Assembly: GCF_005981925.1 (NCBI RefSeq)
Contig: NZ_VBVX01000016.1
Span: 1 to 41,715, forward strand
Length of the DNA stretch: 41,715 nt
DNA from: Streptomyces albidochromogenes
GTDB lineage: Bacteria > Actinomycetota > Actinomycetes > Streptomycetales > Streptomycetaceae
Reading direction: 5' to 3'
The position numbers and the translations under genes were made by a program. Below, piece after piece: positions 25,683 through 34,951 of this stretch. Position 1 is the first letter of the stretch. The number at the start of each line of letters is the position of its first letter. The notes beneath the pieces were generated by a model, which did not search any database, was not told the DNA's origin, and saw nothing but the letters and a program-made list of their open reading frames with translations.

Positions 25683-25893
25683 TATGTGGTGAGGCTGCGG
25701 AAGCGTTTGTAGCAGCAGATGGTGGCTGCCAGTTGCGAGAAGTGCCAGGGAGTTGTCAGGGTGATGCTCGTAGCGGTGGTTGAGCCGGCGGTCGGTCAGT
25801 TATGAGATGGTGCGTTGATGACCCAGCGGCGCCGGCCGAGGCATTCGCTGGACTCGATTCCTTTACGCGCGATCCGCAGGCCGATGCCCTAGC
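25683..25893 (-). pseudogene. IS5-family transposase C-terminal remnant
   Basis: Read on the minus strand across several frames, the segment gives GLRIARKGIESSECLGRRRW, then LTDRRLNHRYEHHPDNSLAL and finally LAATICCYKRFRSLTT with a stop. This is the C-terminal end of an IS5-type transposase (LGRxRWVIERT...RLNHRYExxPxNYLAFL...CCYKR). At least two frame changes and an in-frame stop break it. Confidence 0.7.
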
Positions 25894-25904
25894 TGCGTAG
25901 CCAA

Positions 25905-26205
25905 ACTGCAAGGCATGGGAGCTATCCGGGGCGAAGGCCGCCGTCGGGAACGCCGCAGTGATCGCCGACGGAGGCTATCGAGGTCCGGGCTCGTCATCCA
26001 CGCCGCCGTGACCCTGGGCAGAGCGAACTGCCTGCCTGGAAGGAAGAACACAACGCCTCTCACCGCACGATCCGCGCTCAGGTCGAGCATGCCTTCGCCC
26101 GGATGAAGACCTGGAAAATCCTGCGATTGCCGTCTCAAGGGCGATGGCGTGCACCACGCGCTGCTCGGCATCGGCCATCTGCACAACGTCGGGCGCCGTG
26201 ACTGA
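25905..26205 (+). pseudogene. DDE transposase remnant (DDE_Tnp_4-like)
   Basis: Plus-strand frames give AVIADGGYRGPG, then ELPAWKEEHNASHRTIRAQV followed by EHAFARMKTWKILR, and after another frame change CRLKGDGVHHALLGIGHLHN with a stop at 26203. This is the C-terminal catalytic part of an IS5-group DDE transposase, broken by at least three frame changes. It meets the opposite-strand remnant at 25683-25893 head to head. Confidence 0.7.
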
Positions 26206-26232
26206 CTGCACCCGGCCCGAAGCACTGTCCGT

Positions 26233-26823
26233 TCAGGATTCGGCGGGCAGGAGCTGGACCAGGCCGACCCAGTTCTCCTCGTCCACCTTGGTCTGGGTGG
26301 CGCGGACCTTCCAGCGGCCGGCGGGCAGTGGGACCGGTGCCTCGGCGGGCATCCCGCCGTCGGGGTACTCGATGCCCAGGTCGGGGCCCGCTTCGGCGGA
26401 GTCCATGAGCACCGCCGGACCGTCCGAGGCCCAGGTGCCGCACTCCTCCCACACCGTGGCCGGGTCTGCGAGGACAGTGTCCGCCGCGGCTCTCAGTCCG
26501 GCCTCGGATTCTGCGGCAAGCCACTGCAGGAACGCTCGGTGCTGGGGCAGATAGCAGCTGGTCGCCGGCTCGTCCGCCAGCACCAGAGCCTGAGCACCGT
26601 TCTCGTCGAGGGGGATCACACCGGCCAGATCGTCCACCGCGCAGGCCCGCTCGTAGTCGTCTGGGGCGGTGGCGTCTCCCGCCATGAGACCACTCTCCGC
26701 CGTCCCACCGCCCCAGGAGGCCAGGGCGGAGACGGGGACGACGATCAGAGGGCCGCCCATCGACTCCACCCAGACGGGGGAGGGGCCAGAGGCATCGTCT
26801 GCGGTGGATGAAGAGGTGATCAT
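26233..26823 (-). CDS. Imm21-type immunity protein
   Basis: The product of about 196 residues begins its conserved part with VWVESMGGPLIVVPVSALAS. It continues with YERACAVDDLAGVIPL, ALVLADEPATSCYLPQHRAF and a terminal PAGRWKVRATQTKVDEENWV. This matches my recollection of the Imm21 family, immunity proteins found next to polymorphic toxins. No intact toxin gene lies beside it; the RHS fragments at 11655 and 15216 are the only toxin-type traces in the window. ATG 26823 is preferred, and ATG 26868 is in frame. It may protect against toxins of related strains. Confidence 0.72.
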   Translation of the reverse strand: MITSSSTADDASGPSPVWVESMGGPLIVVPVSALASWGGGTAESGLMAGDATAPDDYERACAVDDLAGVIPLDENGAQALVLADEPATSCYLPQHRAFLQWLAAESEAGLRAAADTVLADPATVWEECGTWASDGPAVLMDSAEAGPDLGIEYPDGGMPAEAPVPLPAGRWKVRATQTKVDEENWVGLVQLLPAES

Positions 26824-27858
26824 GCACGTCAGTGTGCCCTCGCCCACTGACAATGTCCCCTCGGTCATCGGAACCCAGCATGGGGAAAGGCTCAGCGCCT
26901 GCGGCAAGCAGCAGTTACGGGACAGCCCTCAGGTCTGTCAGTTCGTACCGCGCGCAGCGTCACCCTGCTTGCAGCACCTGAGTCCCGCTCGTAGGGGCGC
27001 ACCACACCCATGCGCCCGATCTACCACCCAGGCGTTTCCCAACTCAAAGACACCACTTCCTGGTCGAACAGGGCGTTTCACCGCTGAACAATGGATCTCG
27101 CACTCCGCTTACAAAGCCAGATGCCTCAAGGGGCGGGCACAGGTTTCGATGGTCTGGCAACCGGAGCCGGACGGCTGGTCCACCTGCGGGCCATCACCTG
27201 CGGGTACGCCGTAGACCGGTACTGGTGTCCGCGATCAGGACAGGGAGGAGGTTGATGGCGCGTTCCTGCAGCCGTCCGATCGGGACGGCGTGCTGGATGT
27301 GTCGACGCTGATCATCTTGACCCAGGCCGCGGGCTCGTAGCAGGCGAGCGCACAGGACGTACAGGGCCGCCCACCGAGCCATGAGCGGGTGCAGCTCCCG
27401 CTTCATCCGCGGCCGAACGGGTCAGGAACAACCCTGTCCGGGGTCGCTGTAGCCTCATCCCGGTAGACGTAGCGGCGGTCTGGCGGCGGATGGGTGCTCC
27501 GGCTATCAGCAGCACTGGTGAGGTGAGAAGGATGGCTGCCGGGATCACGACTCTCGAGGCAGTGAGCTTCGCTTTTCCTCGTATCACATGCGCTCAGCAT
27601 GCTGGGCCTGATGCCGCTTGTCAGCCGGGCGACTTTGATCCGACCTTGGTGATCCCTTCGCGTTCACTTGCCGTGCCGTGCCTGGTCTGAGCATCGAACC
27701 CGAACCGGCCCAGGCAGGCCCTCGGCTCGAAGAACAAGTGGCCCGCCACCCGCTACGACGTGGGCGAACCGTGTGACGATCTGAGACCTTCCTCGAAGGC
27801 GACTGAGCCAGACCCCGACGAGCTCGCGGGAGACCCCGAGCCGGCTGAAACCCGGTAG
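26824..27858. other. about 1 kb without an intact gene
   Basis: No frame shows a known domain. On the minus strand, GTG 27587 opens a frame beginning with a basic-hydrophobic segment (MIRGKAKLTASRVVIPAAIL) like a signal peptide, but the rest is low complexity and no ribosome binding site is seen. Another minus frame (27194-27406) reads HIQHAVPIGRLQERAINLLP, unrecognised. The stretch is probably decayed DNA. Confidence 0.35.
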
Positions 27859-28710
27859 TCAGGTCGCGGTGGGTATGTAGGGCGCTGCTGCTACTTGGGC
27901 CATAGTCCGCAGCTTCATGAAGTAGCGGGCGCAGTACTCCTCGTTGATCAGAGGAACGATTTTGTCGAGGTTGGTGATGCAGCCCCAGAGGGAGGCGATG
28001 CCACTGTCGTCGAGCTCGCCCTTCAGCTCCCTCTGTATGAGCCCGGCGACGTCGGCGTCCAGGAGGATCAGGTCTACGCCGTCGAAGTCCACGCCACGGA
28101 AGCTGTCGGGGAACAGTGAGTGCAGGTGGTCCTCCCACAGCCGGGCGAGGCCGCCGTCGGGCTGGGCTCCGCCCACGCCGGCGGCTGTCGACTCTGCCGT
28201 GGACGGTGGGCGAAGGAGCAGGGAGACGGCATCGAAGACGGCCCGCACCATGGCGACGGCCCGGAGCGGGTGGAGGGCGGCACTTGACTTGGCGCCCTGC
28301 GCCAGCTTGTCGCGCAGCAGTCGGCCGCGGTTGAGTTCGGCGGCGAGTCCGGCCGTGATGAGTCCTGCGTGTGTGGCCCGTTCGATGAGGACGTGGAGCG
28401 GTTCCTTCGCGGCGAGACGCTCGGCAAGGACGTGCTCCAGAGCGAACAAGGAATGCGTGACGGCGGCGGTGGCGAACTCGTACCGGTAGTAGGAGTGCCG
28501 GATGAGTTCGCGCGAGGTCTCCATCGCGCTCATGACGTACATCGACGCGTCGCCGGGCAGAACCAGGTCGGCAACCAGGGCGTGCATGTCCGCATACTCG
28601 GCAACGAGGTCGCGGGCGCGCGGGTCCCGCACCGGCGGGAGGAGCGGGTCGGGCGGCGGCGGCAGGGTGTTCACCGGTGCAGTCTTGTAGCCAAAAGGCT
28701 GTCGGTCCAT
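27859..28710 (-). CDS. hypothetical protein
   Basis: This intact 283-residue frame has balanced composition and good codon bias: a Pro-rich start, then mostly helical text (ARDLVAEYADMHALVADLVL, RHSYYRYEFATAAVTHSLFA). It ends with LINEEYCARYFMKLRTMAQV. A helical region with Glu, Arg and His (FALEHVLAERLAAKEPLHVL) resembles HEPN-like or other all-alpha folds only in general character. I do not recognise a family. ATG 28710 is preferred; upstream codons in the frame are not protein-like. It is transcribed away from the HAD-family gene. Confidence 0.65.
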   Translation of the reverse strand: MDRQPFGYKTAPVNTLPPPPDPLLPPVRDPRARDLVAEYADMHALVADLVLPGDASMYVMSAMETSRELIRHSYYRYEFATAAVTHSLFALEHVLAERLAAKEPLHVLIERATHAGLITAGLAAELNRGRLLRDKLAQGAKSSAALHPLRAVAMVRAVFDAVSLLLRPPSTAESTAAGVGGAQPDGGLARLWEDHLHSLFPDSFRGVDFDGVDLILLDADVAGLIQRELKGELDDSGIASLWGCITNLDKIVPLINEEYCARYFMKLRTMAQVAAAPYIPTAT

Positions 28711-28859
28711 CGGATTCGTTCGGGGTGGGCGCCCCGCTGCCACGTGTCGCCACCGGCCCAGTCGACCTTGAGAGCAAGCCCACGCGGATAGCTGCCTTCC
28801 CGGAATATCGCTGGGCCCTGTGGCCATCGGCCGTTACCGTGCGACTCAGGACCAAGGGG

Positions 28860-29420
28860 ATGGGCGGGCTGATGCTCCCAACGCTGCTGGTGGACGTGGA
28901 CGGACCGCTGAACCCGTTTGCCGCCAAGCCGCACCGGCGGCCCGCCGGTTATGAGACGCACCGGCTTCTCACACCACGCTGGGAGGCCGCTGAGCGGCGC
29001 CGTCTGACCGAGTGGGGTTTGCCGAACAAGCGGATGAAGCCGCTGCGGGTGTGGCTCAACCCGGATCACGGCCCGGCCTTGGAAGCGCTCCCCTTCGACC
29101 TGGTGTGGGCAACGACGTGGGAGGAAGAAGCCAACACCTACGTCGCCCCCGTCCTGGGATTGCCCGAGCTGCCCTTCATCGCCTGGCCATCACCGCGGCC
29201 TGTGCCCGCCGGCGATGTGTTCTGGAAGACGCCGGAGATCGTCACCTGGGCCCAGGGCCGGGCCTTCGCCTGGATCGACGACGAGATCACCGAGGCGGAC
29301 CGCACCTGGGTCGGGGAGCACCACATGGGTCCCGCCCTCCTGCACCGAGTCGACCCCCGATACGGCCTCACCCTCGACGACTTCGCCGCACTGACGACAT
29401 GGGCAACCGCCCTCGACTGA
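28860..29420 (+). CDS. HAD-domain protein
   Basis: This roughly 186-residue protein starts LPTLLVDVDGPLNPFAAKPH, where DVDG is HAD motif I (nucleophile Asp). FDLVWATTWEEEAN fits motif II, and FAWIDDEITEADRTW supplies the paired acidic residues. Such short HAD proteins resemble the domain named from bacterial RNA-repair multidomain proteins; the substrate is unknown. ATG 28860 and ATG 28872 are both possible. AAGGGG sits right before the first and about 11 bases before the second, which favours the second. Confidence 0.75.
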   Translation: MGGLMLPTLLVDVDGPLNPFAAKPHRRPAGYETHRLLTPRWEAAERRRLTEWGLPNKRMKPLRVWLNPDHGPALEALPFDLVWATTWEEEANTYVAPVLGLPELPFIAWPSPRPVPAGDVFWKTPEIVTWAQGRAFAWIDDEITEADRTWVGEHHMGPALLHRVDPRYGLTLDDFAALTTWATALD

Positions 29421-29983
29421 ATTCCACAACCGGTCGACAGCCACCTGTGGCGTCGTCCCGCGTGATCGCGCACAGCCGTCGGGAGACAGATCACCGCACC
29501 CCGTCCGACGCGCCGTTGCCGACAGGAGTATCTGTCGCCCAACCGGCAAGTGGGACCGTGGACCGACACCACCCCAGCACGAGCGAACGGGCCGACCGTG
29601 TCACGACCGCGTACAGCGAATCCCTGCCGGGCGACTCCCGGACGATCCTGGACCGTTCGGCTCACCGGGCGCGGCGACCGTTCGGCAACCGTCACTTGCA
29701 CCATCGCCGCGTGCCGGATGCCGCCCCGCTCCAAGGACCTTGCGGCCATGTGCGCCTTCGCCGCCCAGCGCGTGGCCGCCCACGCCGAGCCCCGCAAGTC
29801 GTCGGCCCGGCCGCGCCCTGCGGCCACGGCGTCGTGGCGCGGGACAGGGGCGCTGAGCCGCGGCCGATCCGGCTGATCCCCCGGCCGGCAGACCAACTCC
29901 ATACAGTGCTCCAGCCCAACCGCGCCTGGGGTACGCGAAAGCGCCGATTGCGGGCCCAAGGGCGGCTGCTAGCGTCCAGCTAC
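29421..29983. other. gene-free stretch
   Basis: No gene is supported. One plus frame from ATG 29718 gives a short helical stretch (MPPRSKDLAAMCAFAAQRVA) that soon becomes Arg/Ser-rich and may be a gene fragment. Confidence 0.35.
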
Positions 29984-30373
29984 GTGAATGACAGCGTGTA
30001 CGTGGGTAATGCGGGCAAGGACGCGGCGCTTGATCGGGGATGGCTCCTTGGCCACTTCAAGGACGCGGGGGACCCGCGCCACAGTGAGGCTGTGGAGATC
30101 AAGTGGGGTGTACACCCCGGTGGCGATGAGCGCTCGCAGTGGGTGAAGGGAGAGAAGCGCACAGCTCTCCTGGTCCTCATCAGTGGCCGCTTTCGCGTGG
30201 AGTTCCCCGGCCGCAGCGTTGTCCTGGATCAGCAGGGCGATTACGTCGTGTGGGGGCGCAATGTTGATCACTCGTGGTTCGCGGAGGAGGAGTCGGTGGT
30301 CCTGACCGTCCGGTGGCCGTCGGTGCCCGGCTATGCGGTGACGGAGCAGGCCCAGGTGCGACCGCAACCCTGA
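29984..30373 (+). CDS. cupin-like protein
   Basis: GTG 29984 opens a 129-residue frame beginning NDSVYVGNAGKDAALDRGWL. The central part is typical of a single cupin barrel: VEIKWGVHPGGDERSQW, then LLVLISGRFRVEFPGRSVVL, GDYVVWGRNVDHSWFAEE and SVVLTVRWPSVPG. The His residues in WGVHPGG and NVDHSW are candidate metal ligands. The substrate is unknown. No clear ribosome binding site precedes the GTG, so the start is uncertain. The frame upstream to 29012 is not protein-like. Confidence 0.7.
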   Translation: MNDSVYVGNAGKDAALDRGWLLGHFKDAGDPRHSEAVEIKWGVHPGGDERSQWVKGEKRTALLVLISGRFRVEFPGRSVVLDQQGDYVVWGRNVDHSWFAEEESVVLTVRWPSVPGYAVTEQAQVRPQP

Positions 30374-30839
30374 TCAGGAAGGGGGCGCTTGTTACAGCGA
30401 TCCGCTGATGACGACGACGAGGGCGGTCGCCTCGCAGCGGAACCCACGCGCCCACGCACCCGTGTCTCGAGCCGCTACGGGCTCACCTCGGCGTGGGCGC
30501 AGAGTGCACGTCGTACGGGATGCGCTGGGCCGCCTCGCCCACCCTGCCCCGCTGCCGGACGGCGCCCGAGGAACTGGCCGATGTCGCCGCCGGGCAGACC
30601 CGGCGCCAGCTCATCGAGGCGTTCGGCACCCTGAGCGGGCCATTCAAGTCCTGGACGGCCGGATCAGTCGCCTGCAACAGCTGCCGACCTCCGCCCGCCG
30701 GCGCAGCACGGCCGGCCCCGAGTCCGAGCTGTTGGTCCAGGTACGCGGCCAGCTACCGGACCTCAGCGAACCAGGCCTCCAGCTGGACGCGCCCGGATGG
30801 GCGCTCGCCTCGAAGCGGCGACAGCCCGGCCCACCCAGT
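30374..30839. other. decayed coding DNA
   Basis: Frames here give disconnected protein-like pieces (YGMRWAASPTLPRCRTAPEE, LADVAAGQTRRQLIEAFGTL and, in another frame, VLDGRISRLQQLPTSARRR) with no continuous gene. They look like one frameshifted gene of unknown family. Confidence 0.4.
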
Positions 30840-31373
30840 AACTGAAACTCCAGGAACGCGACGACGACCTCGCCGTCGCCCGCGCTGCCAACCGCGAGCT
30901 CATGGCCCAGCTCAACCGCCACGCCGACCGCTTACCCCACCCGACTGGGGTGAGCGCTTGGCCGTTCCGGACGCGCGGGCTACAGCGCCGCGTTCGAGAA
31001 GGCGGTCCAACATCCTGTCGGCGATCTGCTGATCCTCGACCGCGTCAGCCTCGACAAGGCGTGGAGGGGTTTCGGGCTGGGCCCGGCGCTGGCCGTCGAG
31101 GCGATCCGCCGGCCCTCCGGGGGCTGTTGCGCGGTAGCGGTCTATCCCGGCATGGGCGAGTACCCCGAAGACCGCGAGCAGGTCACCGAGGCCTATCGGC
31201 TCAAGGCGAAGAAGAAGATTGCCGGGCTGTGGGAGAGCATCGGCTTCCAGCCCATCCGTCACGGGGTATGGCTCCTGGACACCGGCCTGCGCCGACCGGA
31301 GGAGCTCATGCAGGCCCGCCGAGCTCAACTGTGCGCGCTCGGCACGGCCTTCCAGCAGCCCGCTTCCGCCTGA
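30840..31373 (+). pseudogene. GNAT-like hypothetical protein, frameshifted remnant
   Basis: Frames joined in order give TPPDWGERLAVPDARA (30925-30975), then after a frame change GYSAAFEKAVQHPVGDLLIL, DRVSLDKAWRGFGLGPALAV and AVAVYPGMGEYPEDREQVTE, ending at 31373. The RGFGLGPAL turn resembles the acetyl-CoA binding loop of GNAT folds. A short coiled-coil fragment (ERDDDLAVARAANRELMAQL) precedes it in a third frame and may belong to another lost gene. No start survives. Confidence 0.55.
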
Positions 31374-31518
31374 AAGCGCCCGGCGGGCGCCACGGGCAGA
31401 TCAGACGGCACCGGGTCGTGCCGTCGAGGTCGCGGACGATCCGGCGCTTCCTTCGAGCGCCGCATCCCGCGGATGACACGAACAGCGAGGACGAAGGACA
31501 GAGGGGGAGCGGGGAACG

Positions 31519-32255
31519 ATGGGGGAGAGGCAGCCGGTGGGAAAGGACATCCAGGAGACACTGGACTGGGCACGGCAGCGCCTTGAGGAGCTGGGCGTTT
31601 TCGCAACGGAGGACGGCCTGCGGTGGGCAGCGGCCCACGGGCTCGTCCTGTCCGTGTGGCGCAACGGCCCGATTGAGGACGCGCACGCCTCCCGGCCGAC
31701 CAGCCGGCGCAAGGCATTGCACGACGGGACGATGCTCGCCCACAACACCTGGCTCACCCGGCAGGCCTTCGACGTCCTGGGCTCCGACGACCAGTTCCGT
31801 CTCTATGCGCTGGAGGACATGGTCCTGGACCGGGACACGGTCTGGCCGGGATGCGAGGGGACCCTGACGGACTTCGGCTGGGGATTCCTCGGAGAGATCA
31901 AGAAGCAGGTGAACAGCGCATCGACATGTTCAGGCACTTCGAGAAGGGACTGCCGCCGGACGACTTCCTCGTCTTCGCCGGCGCTCCCCGGATCGGGACC
32001 CGCGATGACCATGACGGTATGCCGAAATGGCCTGCCTGCGTGGAAGCGGCGATGCGACGGCTGCGCGGCGAGGACGAGGAGTTTCTTCGCGAGTGGGGTG
32101 ACTTGATGACCCGTATCGGTCCCACTCCCGCTCCCGTCACCGCGGACCATGAGACAACCCGGAGACTGCTGCTGGAGTCGCCCTGGCAACTGGGCGCCGA
32201 GAACCTGAACTGGTTCGCCTGGAACCCGATCCTGCAACCAGGCACGACACAGTAG
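31519..32255 (+). pseudogene. hypothetical protein split by a frame change
   Basis: ATG 31519 (with GGGGAACG upstream) opens a frame that reads like protein to about 31915: DIQETLDWARQRLEELGVFA, ending GWGFLGEIKKQV. From there it becomes Ser/Arg-rich, while the +2 frame takes over with RIDMFRHFEKGLPPDDFLVF and closes GAENLNWFAWNPILQPGTTQ at 32255. Joined, they give about 245 residues of one unknown protein. A single-base change near 31910-31925 explains it; two overlapping genes are the alternative. The family is not recognised. Confidence 0.58.
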
Positions 32256-32331
32256 GCGCGGCGGCGCACGGCCGCCAGATACAGCGATAGCGAGATCGCG
32301 CGGGAGGATCTACTCTCAGAGTGCCAGCACG

Positions 32332-32985
32332 TCATGTCTCGCAACTTCCGTTATGGACCCCTGCGGTGGTCGAGGGCACGGTGGCTGCTGCTCTGTGCGT
32401 GCGAGTCGGCGCGGCCGCCAGGTGGCGAGCTGGGATAACCGCTGTCTCGGACGGGGGCTCATTTATGCCGATCCGGGCCCGGGCACCGCACGACGCAGAC
32501 GGTACCTCGTAGGCGTAGTGCCGGATGTGGGTGGGGGAGTACCACTCATAGCTCACGCTTTCACCCGGCAGGATCACCTCCCAGCCGGTGACCCCCTGCT
32601 CTGCCAGTACCTCTTCTGCTGCCGTGGCGGCGGTCTGGCGGACCCAGTGGGTGGCCCCACCCAGGTTGGGATCCCGCAGAGGCCCGGCGATCTGGCGCTC
32701 ACCCCTCAGCAGGAGCACCCTGCCGTAAATGGGGTCCGTGCTGGCGGAAACGTTGGTGAGCTCCGCGCAGTTGTGCGCTCCATTGACGCGCAGCGCATAC
32801 ATGCTCTCCCAGCCGGGGGCCGGCTGAACCTGCGGCCGACCGTCAGGGCACGCCAGAATCTGGCTCGTCACTGGATCCCTCTCCTGGAGGGGTGCGGCAG
32901 CGGCGGGGGCCGAGAACAGGCTGAGCAGCAGGGCCGCCGCCGTAGTCGTGGCTGCCGTGTGTCGTTGGCTGTGTCCGCTGGTCAT
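32332..32985 (-). CDS. secreted hypothetical protein
   Basis: ATG 32985 follows GGGAGG at a 5-base spacing and encodes 217 residues. The N-terminus is a Sec signal peptide (AATTTAAALLLSLFSAPAAA, cleavage near AAA-AP). The mature part has two cysteines early (ILACPDGRPQ and GAHNCAEL) and reads like a small beta-rich secreted protein (VSASTDPIYGRVLLLRGERQ, GESVSYEWYSPTHIRHYAYE). The C-terminal roughly 40 residues are Ala/Thr/Arg-rich. I do not recognise a family. Confidence 0.72.
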   Translation of the reverse strand: MTSGHSQRHTAATTTAAALLLSLFSAPAAAAPLQERDPVTSQILACPDGRPQVQPAPGWESMYALRVNGAHNCAELTNVSASTDPIYGRVLLLRGERQIAGPLRDPNLGGATHWVRQTAATAAEEVLAEQGVTGWEVILPGESVSYEWYSPTHIRHYAYEVPSASCGARARIGINEPPSETAVIPARHLAAAPTRTHRAAATVPSTTAGVHNGSCET

Positions 32986-33389
32986 ACCCGCCTCCCCGTG
33001 CTCCCTGACCGGACACTTCCATTGTCTCTCTGTCGACGAGCTCATGGCCGGTCTGCTCGACAACAAGAAGACCGACTCCGCCAACCCCCTGCTCCGCATC
33101 ATCGGAACGCTCAAGCCGGGCCAAGACCCTCTCCCGGCTCCCTCCACCGCAGGTCCGTGTCGGGTGATGTGTGCGTGGACGGGCTCGAGGGCGGCCTTTC
33201 CGGTGCAGGACAGGGCCGGATCGCTTGGGAGTGGCGGGTGTCGGGGACGGTTGGCTGCCAGGCCAAGTACCTCTCCCACTTGCGGACAGAAATCTGTGCT
33301 CGTCGGAGTAGACATTGGGTGGTGATTTGGTTATGGTTTCTCTCGTACCGCAGAGAGATCGCAGGGTCTGGCAGAGATGAACTGCCGGG
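32986..33389. other. gene-free stretch with a coding remnant
   Basis: A plus frame near 33030-33160 gives SVDELMAGLLDNKKTDSANP followed by LLRIIGTLKPGQDPLP. This looks like genuine protein but has no start, and the frame then turns to noise. The source gene is not recognised. Confidence 0.35.
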
Positions 33390-33975
33390 CAGCAGGACCG
33401 CAGTTGTAGTTCGCAGGGCGGTGCGGTGGTGGAGTTTCGAAGCCAGGTTTGTTGCAGGACGGCGACGGGACTGACGACCGCACCGGGTAGCCCGCAGTGA
33501 TCAGGGGCCGCCGTGAGCAGTACGCCAGTTGACGCAGTGTCAGTACCCGCAAGTGCAGTTCGCAGTACCCAGCAGTGAAGTCAGAGAAGTACCTCGGTGA
33601 AGGCGTCGGCTGCGGGCGCGCGCACCGGGAGGTTCGGCAGTGGGGTTCTAAGCCAGAGCAGACGCAAGACGGACAACGGGGCTGGCTGTCGAAGAGTGGC
33701 GCTGACGCAGGCCACTGAGCAGGTCGCATCACCAGCAGTAGTGCAGTACCCGTTTGGTAAGCAGTTGATCCCAGAGGGAAGAACGGAGGAACGAGGCGCC
33801 ATCAGGATCGCCCGGGCGGAAGTCTTTGAGTCCGGGTACCGCAGGACATCCGATAGTGAGGTGGCCTCCGGTCAAGCAACCGCGATCCCCGCACCCCCGA
33901 CAGCAACCAGGTCGGGCACGCGGACACAAGAGGCCGGCGCAGTAACCAGGGCCGGCAGATGGTGTAGCAGTTCCT
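33390..33975. repeat. tract with many short GCAGT/CAGTAC repeats
   Basis: Short motifs built on GCAGT recur irregularly, most densely at 33490-33590: GCAGTGA, GCAGTACG, GCAGTGTC, CAGTACCC, GCAGTTCG, GCAGTACCC and GCAGTGA. More occur near 33738-33766 and 33940-33970. CAGTACCC appears at least three times. The tract is non-coding in all frames and lies upstream of the MerR-type gene. It may be a degraded repeat array or a protein-binding region; its role is not known. Confidence 0.45.
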
Positions 33976-33977
33976 TC

Positions 33978-34008
33978 GGGGCCCTGGTGCCAATGGCACC
34001 AGGGCCCC
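33978..34008 (+). terminator. perfect 14-bp hairpin in the leader of the MerR-type gene
   Basis: Arms 33978-33991 and 33995-34008 pair perfectly around the loop AAT. The hairpin ends 26 bases before ATG 34035 and just ahead of its ribosome binding site. It may end an upstream transcript or act as an attenuator or RNA-stability element. Confidence 0.55.
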
Positions 34009-34034
34009 TCCAGCATGTTCCACAGGAAGGTGCG

Positions 34035-34373
34035 ATGACCGCAGACGACACCCACGGCCGTCTCGACGACGATGACTACCCCGCCTACACCACGGGCCGG
34101 GCCGCCGACATGATCGGCACCACCCAGGGCTTCCTGCGCGCTCTCGGCGACGCCCGTCTCATCACCCCGCTGCGCTCAGAGGGTGGTCACCGCCGCTACT
34201 CCCGCTACCAGCTGCGTATCGCCGCCCGGGCCCGGGAGCTCGTCGATCAGGGCATCCCCATCGAGGCCGCGTGCCGCATCATCGTCCTCGAGGACCAGCT
34301 CGAAGAAGCCCAGCGCATCAACGCCGAACACCGCCGCACCGTCGGATCGGCGAACTCAACGGCCGCAGCCTGA
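34035..34373 (+). CDS. MerR-family transcriptional regulator (short)
   Basis: This 112-residue protein has the MerR N-terminal winged helix: YTTGRAADMIGTTQGFLRAL, then TPLRSEGGHRRYSRYQLRIA. A helical segment follows (ARARELVDQGIPIEAACRII, LEDQLEEAQRINAEHRR) that suits dimerisation. It lacks an effector-binding domain. The ATG is preceded by AGGAAGG. Short MerR proteins of this kind are common in Streptomyces and their targets are mostly unknown. The frame upstream to 33597 runs through repeats and is not coding. Confidence 0.85.
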   Translation: MTADDTHGRLDDDDYPAYTTGRAADMIGTTQGFLRALGDARLITPLRSEGGHRRYSRYQLRIAARARELVDQGIPIEAACRIIVLEDQLEEAQRINAEHRRTVGSANSTAAA

Positions 34374-34951
34374 GACGGCCGAGACCTACAGCTCCTCAGA
34401 GTCCGTGGCTGCCACCCACACATGCTGCCCGGGACGCAAAGCGTTCCGGGCAACTTCGCTCACTTGGACCGGCCGACGGCCAGGACCGCACCATTGCCGC
34501 CTGGTGTGAGCCGCCGACGTGGATGCCAGCAGGAACACCCCGCCCAACGACCAGCAGCGACACGACCCGTCACCCCGCGCGTCTGCAGCTTCGGGCGCAG
34601 GACGGCATGAAGCAGTGCCGGGGGACCGGCAGCGCGCGCAGAGCGGCTTGACGGTGGAAGTGCTCTGTACGGGTTGCCCGGTGCGCGTCGCGCACCCGCT
34701 GCGCCAGCACCGTAGTGGCCCGACGCGCCTCACCGATCGCCGCGTGCGGCTGCTCGGTCAGCCGCAGGGCATTCAGCCGGCCACCCGGCTGCAGCCCCGC
34801 ACCCAGATACTGCTTGTCCGAGGAAGCCACACCTTCATGGTGCTCCCCGTGCGCCCGACCATACGGGGCGCGAGAAGCACGCTGCCGCCCGTAACGGCGG
34901 CCGGCGGTCCGTTGAAGGGCTGGGGAACGGTGTCCTCGGCGCGGGTCCCTG
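34374..34951. other. gene-free stretch
   Basis: No intact gene is seen. One minus frame ends VARNALRPGQHVWVAATDSE, which may be the tail of a lost gene, but nothing upstream in that frame is protein-like. Confidence 0.35.

Noticed and set aside
27584..28927. Minus-strand frame of 447 codons
   Set aside because: It overlaps the better-composed 283-residue frame in another register and is rich in Arg/Pro/His.
33390..33975. The GCAGT tract as a CRISPR array
   Set aside because: Repeats are only 5-8 bases and irregularly spaced. There are no uniform spacers and no cas genes.
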